A program made the position numbers and the translations under genes. This document shows positions 20,825 to 30,153 of a stretch of 64,000 nt of DNA, piece by piece (positions within the stretch are counted from its first letter, which is position 1; the number at the start of each line of letters is the position of its first letter). Under the pieces are notes generated by a model. That model was not told the DNA's origin. It did not search any database and saw only the letters and a program-made list of their open reading frames with translations. The DNA comes from Demequina mangrovi (GTDB lineage: Bacteria; Actinomycetota; Actinomycetes; Actinomycetales; Demequinaceae): assembly GCF_000759715.1 (NCBI RefSeq), contig NZ_BBLU01000005.1, forward strand, positions 124,001-188,000. Direction: 5' to 3'.

Positions 20825-21484
20825 ATGCTCAGCGAGACCCCCGTTCGCCGCGTCGCGAGCGGGGGTCTCGCGCTTCCCGGCCCCGCCTGCGCGCTGACCT
20901 TCGACGACGGCCCCAACGGCCTCGACACGATCCGTCTGCTCGACTTCCTCAAGGCGCGGGGGATCCGGGCGGTGTTCGCGGTCATCGGCGCGGAGATCCA
21001 GCGTCCCGCAGGCACCACGGCCGATGGTTCCCCCATCCCCTCGGGGGCGGAGGTGCTGCAGCGCATCGTCGCGGACGGTCACGTCCTGTGCAACCACTCG
21101 ACGTCCTTCGAGGACATGGGCTCCTGGCACGCGCTCGACGTCCGGGACGACATGTTGAAGAACCTCGCGATCATCGAGGAGGCGGTCGGGGACGAGGTGC
21201 CGGTGCCGTACTGGCGCGCCCCCAACGGTTCGTGGGGTCAGACGGCCCCGGTCGCGGTCCGGCTGGGGATGCAGCCGCTCGACGTGGCGAACGTCATCGA
21301 GGACTGGGTGGACCAGGATCCGGCGGTCCTCGCCTCGCGTCTCCGGCTTGCGATGACCCCCGGGGAGCTGGTGCTCCTCCACGACGGCGGCGGCAACCGC
21401 TCCGGCACCGTCGACGCGGTCATCGAGGTCGTCACGGAGCGCCTCGCCGAGGGCTGGAGCTTCGTCCTCCCCGAGATGCCCTGA
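20825..21484 (+). CDS. Polysaccharide deacetylase-like (CE4) protein
   Basis: A 219-residue NodB-fold protein. Motif 1 is LTFDDGPNGLDT with the catalytic Asp pair, motif 3 is YWRAPNGSWG and motif 5 is LVLLHDGGGNRSGT. Motif 2 normally reads HSxxH and supplies two zinc ligands, but here it is NHSTSF, so the second His is replaced by Phe. The enzyme may use a different third ligand or have reduced activity. No signal peptide is present, which is unusual for a wall-acting deacetylase. It lies 26 bases after gatB. Confidence 0.8.
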   Translation: MLSETPVRRVASGGLALPGPACALTFDDGPNGLDTIRLLDFLKARGIRAVFAVIGAEIQRPAGTTADGSPIPSGAEVLQRIVADGHVLCNHSTSFEDMGSWHALDVRDDMLKNLAIIEEAVGDEVPVPYWRAPNGSWGQTAPVAVRLGMQPLDVANVIEDWVDQDPAVLASRLRLAMTPGELVLLHDGGGNRSGTVDAVIEVVTERLAEGWSFVLPEMP

Positions 21485-21572
21485 CCCCCATACCGTCGCG
21501 CTTGCTCACCTCCAAGCGTCCCTCGCCTTCACCGACGCGCGCTTCGCCGTGCCGGGGCCGCCAGGTCCGGTG

Positions 21573-23060
21573 TCAGGAGGCGTCGGGTGGTGGTGCTGGT
21601 TCGGCGTCGGGGTCGTGGCGAGCTGCGAGTCCGTGGGGTGCGTGGAAGCGGCGTCGGCCTCCAGGGCGGGGCCGTCGCGCGGGGTCCACGCTGGTGGGCG
21701 GGATGAAGTCGATGGTGGTGGCGGTGGCGTGGATGTCCCAGCCTTGGGTGTGGACCGTGGTGTGGCAGTGGCCGCACAGGAGCACGCCGTTGGCGAGGTC
21801 GGTGAGGCCGTGGTCGCGTCCCCACCAGCGGATGTGGTGGGCGTCGGTCCAGGCCTGGGGTGCGCCGCAGAAGGCGCAGCCGCCGTCGCGTTCGCCCAGG
21901 GCCAGGCGCTGCGACCTTGTGAAGAGGCGTCGGCGCCGTCCGAGGTCGAGCAGCTCGCCTCGGGAGCCGAGGACGGCGGGGATGAGGTGCGCGTCGGCGG
22001 CCATCCGGCGCACGGTGGCCACGTCGACCGGTGTGGAGGTGCCGTCGACCTCGCCCAGCCCGAGCCCTTCGTGGAGGTCCTTCTCGGCTACGCGTACGAC
22101 GACGGTCACGGTCGACAGGGGCAGGTCCGTGGCAGCGCAGCCCAAACCGTGACGGGATAGCCCGGCGAGCGCGTCGGCGCGCATCTGGTCGGTGGAGCGC
22201 GTGTCTTCGCCGACGGCGTCCTTGGAGCGGCGCATCGCGTCGCCGACGAGAGCGTCCAGGGCCGCGCGCACGGGTGCGGCGGTCTCGGGGTCGAGACGGC
22301 CGTTCAGGACGATCATCCCGTCGCGGTCCTCGTGCATGCGTACCCACCGGCCGGCCCGCATCCGCGCCAGGCTCTTCTCGTGTGCGTGGATGTCGAGGGC
22401 GGCGCGGGTGCGGCGCACCACGGCCGCGAACCGTGTCGCCGACATCCCCCGCGCCCGCGCCACCAGCTCCCGTTCGGCACGCGTCAGCCGGTCCGGTTCC
22501 ACGCGCTCTTCGAGGGCGTCGAGCATGTCGATGATCTGGGTGGCGCAGTCCACCGAGATCTCGAGGCGATCCAACGCGGCCGCGACATGAGGGTGACGCG
22601 GCGCCGGAACAGGCACGGGCACGGCAGTCCCGGCCGCATCGGCCGCACCATCCTCGCTCGCACCGGCTCCGCTCGCGGCCGGTGCAGGCTCGACCCCCTC
22701 GAGCGCCCGACCGGCATCGAGGAGGCGTTGAGCCTCGGCGCGGGTGCCGCCCGTGGTCGACGCCACCAGGTCCGCGGCACCGCGATGCCCGTGCCGGCGT
22801 GCCAGCCCGCCACCGGGGGTCTCGTCCGACAGGCGCTGCGCCTCCCGGCTCAGCCGCGCCAGCACCATGTCGACCTCCCGGGCCAGCAGCGCCACCGCCT
22901 CGAGCTGTCCGAGAACCTCCCGACCCGGCGACCCGCCCTCGGCCGTCAGCGCCCGCATCGTCCCCACCGACTCCCGCGCCGCCGCGCACGCCCGCGCGAA
23001 CCCGCCGACAGCGGTCTCACCCCCGCCAGGCTCGGCATCAAGAAGGCTCGGAACGTCCAT
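21573..23060 (-). CDS. DUF222 / HNH endonuclease domain protein
   Basis: A 495-residue member of the '13E12 repeat' family that is abundant in actinobacterial genomes. The N-terminal DUF222 helical region runs from about residue 30 to 330. The C-terminal HNH module is CAFCGAPQAWTDAHHIRWW with LCGHCHTTVHTQGW, giving the zinc Cys pairs and the His-Asn-His type nuclease site. The function is unknown; such genes occur in many copies and behave like mobile or selfish genes in some lineages. There are no flanking repeats or target duplication here. Confidence 0.88.
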   Translation of the reverse strand: MDVPSLLDAEPGGGETAVGGFARACAAARESVGTMRALTAEGGSPGREVLGQLEAVALLAREVDMVLARLSREAQRLSDETPGGGLARRHGHRGAADLVASTTGGTRAEAQRLLDAGRALEGVEPAPAASGAGASEDGAADAAGTAVPVPVPAPRHPHVAAALDRLEISVDCATQIIDMLDALEERVEPDRLTRAERELVARARGMSATRFAAVVRRTRAALDIHAHEKSLARMRAGRWVRMHEDRDGMIVLNGRLDPETAAPVRAALDALVGDAMRRSKDAVGEDTRSTDQMRADALAGLSRHGLGCAATDLPLSTVTVVVRVAEKDLHEGLGLGEVDGTSTPVDVATVRRMAADAHLIPAVLGSRGELLDLGRRRRLFTRSQRLALGERDGGCAFCGAPQAWTDAHHIRWWGRDHGLTDLANGVLLCGHCHTTVHTQGWDIHATATTIDFIPPTSVDPARRPRPGGRRRFHAPHGLAARHDPDAEPAPPPDAS

Positions 23061-23145
23061 AGCCCCTAGTCAAACAGCAGGGTCTGACAATCAGGACAAG
23101 ACGGACGCGCCCTGTGGAGGGGCGGTGTGCTGGTTCAGACGCCTC

Positions 23146-23466
23146 TCAGCCGAGCAGGCCGACCCCCGCCGCCGCGATCCACATGAGCGCGACCGCGAAC
23201 CCGAAGGCAGCGACGGTCGGGGCCCCGTAGCCGAGCCACAGAGCGCCCACCGCGGCGCGACGGTTCCGCGCGCTCCCGGCGCGGAACCGCCCGAGGCTCA
23301 CGTGGCCGAGCACGATCGCGAAGGGGAACAGCAGCATCGTCCCCGCGGCGAGCGCGAGGCGTCCGATCCAGTCGTCGCGGCGCCGCGGGTGCGCGCCCAG
23401 ATACGGGAGGTAGCCGTGCGGCAGCTCGGGATGCCCCACGAAGCCGAGCTCGTCCTTGTAGGTCAT
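23146..23466 (-). CDS. Two-helix membrane protein (DUF4190-like), paralog 1
   Basis: A 106-residue protein that opens with YKDELGFVGHPELPHGYLPY, then has two membrane segments (about residues 38-60 and 80-103) joined by a basic loop (FRAGSARNRRAAVG). It is a clear paralog of the gene at 34878-35198, which shares VGHPELPHGYxPYLG and LGHxSL. The function is unknown; the fold resembles small DUF4190 two-helix proteins. It is not obviously coupled to either neighbour. Confidence 0.75.
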   Translation of the reverse strand: MTYKDELGFVGHPELPHGYLPYLGAHPRRRDDWIGRLALAAGTMLLFPFAIVLGHVSLGRFRAGSARNRRAAVGALWLGYGAPTVAAFGFAVALMWIAAAGVGLLG

Positions 23467-23579
23467 CGCAGCCTCCCCAGGTGCGTCCCACGGGGCGCCC
23501 TCACGCCCGTCCTCGCAGGCTATCGCCGCGGGGCCGGTCGGGGAAGAGCGAACGATGCAGGGAGGACCGGAGCCGCAGG

Positions 23580-24926
23580 TCAGCCCTGGGCGCCGAGCTT
23601 CTCCAGCAGCAGCGCCTGCGCGACCACCATCCGCTCGATCTCCGCCGGGTCGACGCTCTCGTCGGACGCGTGGATGCGCGACAGCTCCATGTCCTCGGGC
23701 CCCCACAGCACGAACTCGGCCGTCGGGCAGGCCTCGTGCAGCGTCTGGAGCAGCGGGATCGAGCCGCCCGAGCCGACCTCGCTCACCTCCATCCCGAAGG
23801 CCTCCGCCATGGCCTCGCGCGCCGCCGACACCGCCGCGCCGCCGCCGGGCACCAGGAACGCGGGCGCCGCCTTCACGCGCTCGACCGCGACCTGCGCGCC
23901 CCACGGCGCGTGCGTCTCGAGGTGCGCGACAAGCGCGTCGAGCTCCGCCTCCGGGTCCGTACCGGGCACGATGCGCATCGAGATCTTCGCGCTCGCCGCC
24001 GGGTGGATGACGTTCGAGGAGTCCGCGATCGAGGTGATGTCGACGCCGATCGCGTTGATCGACGGCTTCGCCCACAGCCGGTCGGAGATGGTCCCGGTGC
24101 CCACGAGCGAGACGCCGGGCAGCAGCGGGCAGCCCTCGAGGAAGCTCTCCTCGCTCTGCACCGCGCCCGCCCACGAGCCGCCGGTGACGCCGGCGACGGC
24201 CACGTCGCCCGCATCGTCCACGAGCGAGGTGAGCAGGCGCGCGAGCGCCATCATCGCGTCCGGGGCGGCGCCGCCGAAGACGCCCGAGTGCAGCGGGTGG
24301 TCGAGCGTGCGGACGGTGACCTTGCAGGAGACGTCGCCGCGCAGCGCGGTGGTGAGGACGGGCTCGCCGGCGACCAGGTTGCCCATGTCGCACACGACGA
24401 AGAGGTCGCACTGGAACAGGTCGGGGTGCGCCTCGACGAACTCCTCGAGGTTGCTCTCGGTCTCCTCCATGCCCTCGAGGATGATCCGGAGGGTGCACGG
24501 CGGCTCGCCTCCGAAGGCGCGCAGCGTGCCCAGGTGGGTCGCGATGCCGCTCTTGTCATCGGCGGCGCCGCGGCCGTAGATGCGCCCGTCGTCCTTGCGG
24601 GTCGGGGTGAACGGCTCGGAGGTCCACCCCTGCGACATCGCGGCCGGCTGGACGTCGTAGTGCGCGTAGAGCACGACCGTCGGCGAGCCCGCAGGGCCGG
24701 GGATCTCGCCGTAGATGGGCGGGTAGCCCCACGGCACGTCCATGAGGCGCGCGTCGGCGAAGCCGGCCTCGCGCACCAGCTCGAGCGTCCGCGACGCCAT
24801 CGCGTTCACCGGCTCCTCGGGGTAGCCCGGGAACGCCACGGACGGGATCGAGATGAGCTCCTCGAGATCTGCGATGACTCCGGGCATGAGGTCGCGAACC
24901 TTCGCGGCCATGGACGATGCGGGCAT
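23580..24926 (-). CDS. M20-family dipeptidase
   Basis: A 448-residue zinc metallopeptidase of the M20/M28 fold. The site residues are in VLYAHYDVQPAAM (His, Asp), YGRGAADDKSG (bridging Asp) and LEGMEETESNLEEF (Glu base and ligand). The dimerisation domain lies in the middle and VLWGPEDMELSRIHASDES near the end supplies the last His. It is probably a cytosolic dipeptidase, since no signal is seen. It lies 29 bases downstream of the DcuA/B-like carrier and is probably in the same operon. Confidence 0.88.
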   Translation of the reverse strand: MPASSMAAKVRDLMPGVIADLEELISIPSVAFPGYPEEPVNAMASRTLELVREAGFADARLMDVPWGYPPIYGEIPGPAGSPTVVLYAHYDVQPAAMSQGWTSEPFTPTRKDDGRIYGRGAADDKSGIATHLGTLRAFGGEPPCTLRIILEGMEETESNLEEFVEAHPDLFQCDLFVVCDMGNLVAGEPVLTTALRGDVSCKVTVRTLDHPLHSGVFGGAAPDAMMALARLLTSLVDDAGDVAVAGVTGGSWAGAVQSEESFLEGCPLLPGVSLVGTGTISDRLWAKPSINAIGVDITSIADSSNVIHPAASAKISMRIVPGTDPEAELDALVAHLETHAPWGAQVAVERVKAAPAFLVPGGGAAVSAAREAMAEAFGMEVSEVGSGGSIPLLQTLHEACPTAEFVLWGPEDMELSRIHASDESVDPAEIERMVVAQALLLEKLGAQG

Positions 24927-24955
24927 GGGTGAACGCCTTTCCGTGCGGATGCGGG

Positions 24956-26302
24956 TCAGAAGAATGCGCCGATGAGCGCGCCGACCCCGACTGTAGTGAC
25001 CGAGAGGATGAGCATCGGCACGAAGAAGCTGTGATCGAGCAGCTTGGTGCCCAGCTTGGTCGACCCGGTCTCATCGAAGTTGGCGGCCGCGATCTGCGGA
25101 CCGTTGGCGGGGAGGGTGTAGACGCCGCCGAGGCCGCCTGCCCACATGCCCGCCACCGAGCCGACGGGCAGCCCGGCCGCGAGTCCGATGGGGACGATGG
25201 TGTTGGTCGCGGTCGACTGGCTGGTCGTCATCGCCGCGACGAGGAACACCGCGAGCGCGAAGATGAAGCGGAAGTCGGTGACCCAGGAGCCGACCGTCGA
25301 CACGATGTACTCCTCGTGGGCGGCGATGAAGGTCGCCGTCAGCCACGCGATCCCGAACAGAGCGATCGCGGCCACCATGCCCGCCTTGAACACGGACTGG
25401 TCGGGCACGGAGCCGACCTTGGGACACCCCACGAAGATGATGATCGCGCTGACGACGAGCATCACGAGGATGATCGTCACGCCCATGTCGACGCGCACGG
25501 TCTCGCCGTCGACGGTGTACGACGGACGCAGCCCCTCGAAGATCCCGAACGCCACGATCGCGAACACCCCGAGCAGGAACGCGATGGCGGCGTTGCGGCC
25601 CCGCGCGGTGAAGGTGAGGTGGGCGGTCGAGCTGCCGCCCCCGCCGTCCCTCAGCGCGGCGACGGCGCCGGCGGCGATGCGCTCCTGGATCTCCGGGTCA
25701 TCGTCCATGTCCCTCCACATGCGGTTGACCACGAGCGACGTCACCACGATGCCGATGACGCACGCGGGGAAGGTGATCGCGAGGATCTGCGCGAGGCCGA
25801 GGTTGTACGGCGCGACGTCGGTGAAGGTCAGCATCGCGGCCATCGCCGCGGACACGGGCGACGCGGCGAGCGCGATGCCGGACTGCACCACGGTCACGGT
25901 GAGGGGTCGCGCGGGCCGGATGCCGTTCTTCACCGAGAGGTCGTAGACCACGGGCAGCAGCGGGAACACGATGTTGCCCGTGCCCGCCCCCGCGCAGAAC
26001 AGGAACGCGGTGAGCGGCGCGATCACGGTGATCTGCTTGGGGCGTTTCTCGATCACGCGTGCCGCCATCGCGACCATCCAGTCGATGCCTCCTGCGGCCT
26101 GCATGAGCGCGGCGGCCGTGACCACGCCGAGGATGATGCCGATGGCGGTGATGGGCGCCCCGCCGGGAGCCTCCCCGAAGAGGAAGACGAGCACGAACGT
26201 GCCCACGCCGCCCCAGACGCCGACGCCGATGCCGCCGGCGCGCGTGCCGAGCACGATCGAGCCGAGCACCACGATCGCCTCGAGCACGAAGCTGATGGTC
26301 AT
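24956..26302 (-). CDS. DcuA/DcuB-type C4-dicarboxylate carrier
   Basis: A 448-residue polytopic protein with roughly 10-12 membrane helices. Family-like segments are GTRAGGIGVGVWGGVG near the start, ALMQAAGGIDWMVAMAARVI, the AGAGTGNIVFPLLPVV substrate loop, QSGIALAASPVSAAMAAM and the late AAMTTSQSTATNTIVP. Characterised members exchange fumarate, malate, aspartate or succinate. Pairing with an M20 dipeptidase suggests amino-acid or dicarboxylate nutrition, which is inference. A hydrophilic loop of about 45 residues (DMDDDPEIQERIAAGA onward) is longer than in enteric Dcu proteins. Confidence 0.8.
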   Translation of the reverse strand: MTISFVLEAIVVLGSIVLGTRAGGIGVGVWGGVGTFVLVFLFGEAPGGAPITAIGIILGVVTAAALMQAAGGIDWMVAMAARVIEKRPKQITVIAPLTAFLFCAGAGTGNIVFPLLPVVYDLSVKNGIRPARPLTVTVVQSGIALAASPVSAAMAAMLTFTDVAPYNLGLAQILAITFPACVIGIVVTSLVVNRMWRDMDDDPEIQERIAAGAVAALRDGGGGSSTAHLTFTARGRNAAIAFLLGVFAIVAFGIFEGLRPSYTVDGETVRVDMGVTIILVMLVVSAIIIFVGCPKVGSVPDQSVFKAGMVAAIALFGIAWLTATFIAAHEEYIVSTVGSWVTDFRFIFALAVFLVAAMTTSQSTATNTIVPIGLAAGLPVGSVAGMWAGGLGGVYTLPANGPQIAAANFDETGSTKLGTKLLDHSFFVPMLILSVTTVGVGALIGAFF

Positions 26303-26429
26303 GTCCGCCCCTCCGGGGCCGGTGGAGGCCCTGAATACGGACATTACGCGCGCGCTCCGACAGGCGCCCGTCGAGGGACGATGCCGTGGTCGGGGCGGGG
26401 CTGTCCGACCGTGCTCGTAGGGTGTCGTC

Positions 26430-27218
26430 ATGTTCGTGACGGAACGCGGTGAGGGTCGGCCCGTGGTGATGCTCCACGGATTCGGCGTCGACCACAGGAT
26501 CGTGCTGCCTCTCGATGATGCGCTGTCCGGTCGCGGATGGAGGCGCCTCTACGTCGACCTGCCGTGGGCGCCGGGCTGGACCGGGCCGCAGACCGGCGGA
26601 GCGCAGAGCATCGCCGAGGCGCTGGTCGAGGGGATCGCCGACCGGCTCGGCGACGAACCCTTCGCGGTGCTCGGCAACTCGTTCGGGGCGCAGCTCGCGC
26701 GGTACATCGCGCACGTGAGCGAGCCCCGGGCCCTGGGGCTCGCGACGCTCGTCGGCGTGTTCGAGCCTCGTCACGAGTCGCGACGTCTCCCGACACCGCG
26801 ACCGCTCATGAGGGACGATGCGCTCGTCGAGCGTGCCGGCGCGGCGGGGGAGGCCTTCCGCGAGATCGCGGTGATCGAGACACCGGAGACCCTCGCCGCG
26901 CAGCTGCGCTGGGTGGAGCCGGGGCTGAGGGACGCCGATCAGGCGGTGATGGACGCGGTCGCCGCCGACTACGCGCTGGACGCCGAGCCCGAGGACGCGC
27001 GTCCGGCGCCGTTCACGCGGCCGTCGGTGCACGTGTTCGGCCGGCAGGACCATGTCACGGGTTACGAGGATGGCTGGGCGCGCCGCGATCACTATCCGCG
27101 CGGCACGTTCGCGGTGCTGGACGCGGCGGGCCATCACGCGCACCTCGAACGACCGACGCTTGTCGCCGCGCTGCTCCAGGACTGGCTCGACCGGATGGAC
27201 GCCGATCAGCCGAGATAA
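26430..27218 (+). CDS. Alpha/beta hydrolase
   Basis: A 262-residue serine hydrolase with the oxyanion segment [12 protein letters not shown], the nucleophile elbow [12 protein letters not shown] (Ser near residue 92) and a terminal His in [12 protein letters not shown]. The acid is probably Asp in GRQDHVTGY. The substrate is unknown. Its stop overlaps the convergent xylB stop by 13 bp. Confidence 0.82.
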   Translation: MFVTERGEGRPVVMLHGFGVDHRIVLPLDDALSGRGWRRLYVDLPWAPGWTGPQTGGAQSIAEALVEGIADRLGDEPFAVLGNSFGAQLARYIAHVSEPRALGLATLVGVFEPRHESRRLPTPRPLMRDDALVERAGAAGEAFREIAVIETPETLAAQLRWVEPGLRDADQAVMDAVAADYALDAEPEDARPAPFTRPSVHVFGRQDHVTGYEDGWARRDHYPRGTFAVLDAAGHHAHLERPTLVAALLQDWLDRMDADQPR

Positions 27219-28633
27219 GCGGCTGCCGCCTCGCGGTGCTGCGCCATGATCGCGGGCCTGGTGTCCTGCGGGGGTGCCGCGACGACCGCGAGCGGCCAGT
27301 CGGGGCGCTCGCCCGTGAGCGCCCAGGCCGCCTGCACGGCGGCGCCGGCGGCGACGTACTCGCCGGGCTCGGGCACCTCGACGGGCACGTCGAAGACCTG
27401 GGCCGCGATCGCCTGCACGGCCGGGTTCTGCGCCGAGCCGCCCACGAGCAGCGCGCGCCTGGCGGTCACGCCCGCGGCCAGGATGGCCTCCATACCCACG
27501 GACTGCGCGGCGAGCATGCCCTCGATCGCGGCGCGGGCCATGTTCTCGCGCGTCGTGTTGGCCAGCGTCATCCCGGACAGCGACGCGGTGGCATCCGGCA
27601 GGTTCGGGGTGCGCTCGCCCTCGAAGTACGGCACGAGCGTGAGGCCGCTCGCGCCAGGCTCGGCGTCCATGGCGAGCGTGCCGAGCTCGTCGTAGCCGAC
27701 CCCCAGCACCCGCGCGAACGCGTCGAGCACGCGCGACGCGTTGAGGGTGCACACGAGCGGCAGGTGCTCGCCCGAGGCGGACGCGAAGCCCGCGACCGTC
27801 CCGCTGGCATCGCTGAAGCCCTGCTCGGTCACGGCGAACACCGTTCCGGAGGTGCCGAGCGAGACGATCACGTCGCCCACCGCGGCGCCGAGCCCGAGAC
27901 CCGCCGCGGCGTTGTCGCCCGCGCCGGGGCCCACGAGGCAGCCGGCGTGACCGGCGATCTCCTCGAGCACGGTTCCTGCGCTCTCGCCCGGGCCGAGCAC
28001 GCGCGGCACCGTCGCATCGTGCCCGAGCGCCGCGGCGAGGAGCTCGCGGTCGTACTCGCCGGTGGCCGCGCTCCAGTAGCCGGTGCCCGAGGCGTCGGAG
28101 CGGTCCGTGGTGAGCGCGTCCAGGTCCGGACCGAGCGGGGCTGTAGCCGCGGGGCCGTAGCCCCGCAGGCGCCACGTCAGCCAGTCGTGGGGGAGGGCGA
28201 CGGCGGCGACGCACGCGGCGTTCTCCGGCTCGGCGTCGCGCAGCCAGCGCAGCTTGGTCGACGTGAACGATGCGACGGGCACCAGGCCCGTGCGCTCGGC
28301 CAGCGCGGAGGCGCCGAACTCCGCCACCAGGTCGGCGGCGGCCCCGGCCGAGCGGGTGTCGTTCCACAGGAGCGCGTCGCGGATGACCTCGCCGTCGGCG
28401 GAGAGCGCGACCATGCCGTGCTGCTGGCCGCCCACGGAGATCGCGGCCACGTCGGCGAGGCCGCCGGCCTCCGCGAGGGCCGCGAGCAGCGCGTCCCACC
28501 AGTACGCGGGATCCACCGAGGTGCCGTCGGGGTGCGAGGCGCGCCCGATGCGCACCACCGCGCCCGTCTCGAGGTCGCGGACGACGACCTTGCAGGACTG
28601 GGTCGAGGAGTCGACTCCGGCGACGAGGGTCAT
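27206..28633 (-). CDS. xylB: Xylulokinase
   Basis: A FGGY-family sugar kinase of 475 residues that phosphorylates D-xylulose with ATP to xylulose 5-phosphate. Visible are the N-terminal phosphate loop [11 protein letters not shown], the substrate motif [31 protein letters not shown] and the C-terminal FGGY-like [21 protein letters not shown] chose the ATG at 28633, with GGAG 6 bases upstream, over the ATG at 28645. It lies downstream of xylA, separated by a hairpin and a dispersed repeat. Confidence 0.94.
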   Translation of the reverse strand: MTLVAGVDSSTQSCKVVVRDLETGAVVRIGRASHPDGTSVDPAYWWDALLAALAEAGGLADVAAISVGGQQHGMVALSADGEVIRDALLWNDTRSAGAAADLVAEFGASALAERTGLVPVASFTSTKLRWLRDAEPENAACVAAVALPHDWLTWRLRGYGPAATAPLGPDLDALTTDRSDASGTGYWSAATGEYDRELLAAALGHDATVPRVLGPGESAGTVLEEIAGHAGCLVGPGAGDNAAAGLGLGAAVGDVIVSLGTSGTVFAVTEQGFSDASGTVAGFASASGEHLPLVCTLNASRVLDAFARVLGVGYDELGTLAMDAEPGASGLTLVPYFEGERTPNLPDATASLSGMTLANTTRENMARAAIEGMLAAQSVGMEAILAAGVTARRALLVGGSAQNPAVQAIAAQVFDVPVEVPEPGEYVAAGAAVQAAWALTGERPDWPLAVVAAPPQDTRPAIMAQHREAAAAYLG

Positions 28634-28652
28634 CTGGTGCTCCATTCGAGAT

Positions 28653-28709
28653 CGGGACGCTCAGCACCGGTGCCACGCGCCTTCGGGCGGCGATCGGGAC
28701 GCTCAGTAC
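28653..28709 (+). repeat. Paired 15-mer repeat, copy B (xylA-xylB gap)
   Basis: Direct 15-mers CGGGACGCTCAGCAC (28653-28667) and CGGGACGCTCAGTAC (28695-28709), starting exactly 42 bp apart. They lie in the 145-bp gap between xylA and xylB, upstream of the xylB start. This is the only non-coding copy of the three. Confidence 0.8.
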
Positions 28710-28727
28710 TGCCGAGGGGAGGGGCGC

Positions 28728-28759
28728 CCCGCCCGCTCCAAGGAGGGAGAGCGGACGGG
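28728..28759 (-). terminator. Hairpin between xylA and xylB
   Basis: An 11-bp stem with one mismatch (CCCGCCCGCTC / GAGCGGACGGG) and a 10-base loop, 20 bases after the xylA stop. There is no U-run. It could stop part of the transcription, or protect the xylA message so that xylB is expressed less. Confidence 0.5.
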
Positions 28760-28778
28760 ACGCCAGGGAGGGGGAGGG

Positions 28779-29969
28779 TCAGCGGGCGCCCATGAGGTGC
28801 TCGACGGCGAGCTGCTGGAGACGGACGTAGCCGAACCCCTTGCCGTCGAAGTACGCGTCCGGGTCGAAGTCCTCGAAGGCGGAGGTGTCCGCGAGGAGGT
28901 CGGCGGTGGACTCGCCCTCGGCCAGCGTGGTCTGCGCGAGCTCGCCCTGACGGGTGGCGGCGATCGCCTCCTGGACCTCGGGGTCGGCGCGGAACGCGGC
29001 CGCGCGCTCCTTGAGCATGAGGTACATCCGCATGTTCGCCTTGGCGGACTCCCACACGCCGTCGAAGTCCTCGGTGCGCGAGGGCTTGTAGTCGAAGTGG
29101 CGCGGGCCCGTGTACGCGGGCGAGCCGTTCGGGCCGCCGTTCTCGAGCAGGTCGACCAGCGAGAACGCGTTGATGAGGTCGCCGTGGCCGAACACGAGGT
29201 CCTGGTCGTACTTGATGCCGCGCTGGCCGTTGAGGTCGATGTGGAACAGCTTGCCGTGGTCGAGCGCCTGCGCGATGCCCGCGGTGAAGTTGAGGCCCGC
29301 CATCTGCTCGTGGCCCACCTCGGGGTTGAGGCCCACCAGCTCGGGGTGGTCGAGCGTGTTGATGAAGGCCATGGCGTGGCCGACGGTCGGCAGCAGGATG
29401 TCGCCGCGGGGCTCGTTCGGCTTGGGCTCGATCGCGAACTTGAGGTCGTAGCCCTTCTCGAGCACGTAGTCGCCGAAGATGTTGGCCGCCTCGCGGTAGC
29501 GCTCGAGCGCGACGCGGACGTCCTTCGAGAAATCGTACTCGGCGCCCTCGCGGCCGCCCCACATGACGAACGTCTTCGCGCCCAGCTCGGCGGCGAGGTC
29601 GATGTTGCGGAGGATCTTGCGGATGGTGAAGCGACGTACGTCGCGCGCGTTCGACGTGACGCCGCCGTCCTTGAAGACGGGGTGCGAGAACGTGTTCGTG
29701 GTGATCATGGGGATCGTCATCCCCGTCTCCTCGCACGCCTTCTTCAATGCGTCGATCGCGGCCCGGCGGTCCGCGTCCGAGGACCCGAAGGGGAAGAGGT
29801 CGTCGTCGTGGAAGGTCATGCCGTAGGCGCCCAGCGCGGCGAGCTTGTGGATCGCCGCGACGGGGTCAAGCGGCCCGCGGGTCGCGGTGCCGAACGGGTC
29901 GGCCGCCGGCCAGCCGATGGTCCAGAGGCCGAACGTGAAGTGATCGGCGGGGGTGGGGGTGAGCGACAT
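28779..29969 (-). CDS. xylA: Xylose isomerase
   Basis: A 396-residue TIM-barrel isomerase converting D-xylose to D-xylulose with two divalent metals. Length matches the short (group I) actinobacterial form. Active-site parts are [16 protein letters not shown] (His and Asp, near residue 54), the metal-binding [14 protein letters not shown] near residue 180, [12 protein letters not shown] and [12 protein letters not shown]. It is the first gene of the xyl unit and divergent from a ROK repressor, with an operator-like dyad between. No xylose transporter gene is adjacent. Confidence 0.96.
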   Translation of the reverse strand: MSLTPTPADHFTFGLWTIGWPAADPFGTATRGPLDPVAAIHKLAALGAYGMTFHDDDLFPFGSSDADRRAAIDALKKACEETGMTIPMITTNTFSHPVFKDGGVTSNARDVRRFTIRKILRNIDLAAELGAKTFVMWGGREGAEYDFSKDVRVALERYREAANIFGDYVLEKGYDLKFAIEPKPNEPRGDILLPTVGHAMAFINTLDHPELVGLNPEVGHEQMAGLNFTAGIAQALDHGKLFHIDLNGQRGIKYDQDLVFGHGDLINAFSLVDLLENGGPNGSPAYTGPRHFDYKPSRTEDFDGVWESAKANMRMYLMLKERAAAFRADPEVQEAIAATRQGELAQTTLAEGESTADLLADTSAFEDFDPDAYFDGKGFGYVRLQQLAVEHLMGAR

Positions 29970-29999
29970 CGTGGCTCTCCTTCGTCGTTGAGGGATAAA

Positions 30000-30018
30000 A
30001 TGTTCCGGGAGAGAACAT
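30000..30018. promoter_or_regulatory. Putative XylR/ROK operator
   Basis: ATGTTC-N7-GAACAT forms a perfect 6+6 dyad 31 bases upstream of the xylA start, in the A+T-rich part of the xylA/ROK gap. The adjacent TTTATC-like sequence could be the xylA -10 region, so binding would block RNA polymerase. It is the only good dyad in the gap. Confidence 0.6.
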
Positions 30019-30153
30019 ATACCCGCGAGGGGGTCAGGTCAAAACCCGCCGCGCCGCGCCGACCGTCCCGAGGCCCAGCGACGGGGTTCCGGCGCCCCGC
30101 GATGTGTCGAGAGCCTCGCGGGCGGGCATACTGACGGGCACGAAGGAGGATCG

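Noticed and set aside
21573-23060. HNH protein considered as a homing endonuclease or restriction enzyme
   Set aside because: It has the DUF222 N-terminal domain of the chromosomal 13E12 family, no methyltransferase partner, and no intron or intein around it.
26303-26429. Possible small gene or riboswitch between the Dcu-type carrier and the hydrolase
   Set aside because: No convincing open frame, hairpin or dyad; it contains only one copy of GGACGATGC and probably ordinary divergent promoters.
27206-27218. Convergent overlap of the hydrolase and xylB stops, also 13 bp like xdhC/xdh at 3746-3758
   Set aside because: The equal length is probably coincidence; the sequences at the two overlaps are unrelated and short stop-stop overlaps are common in compact genomes.
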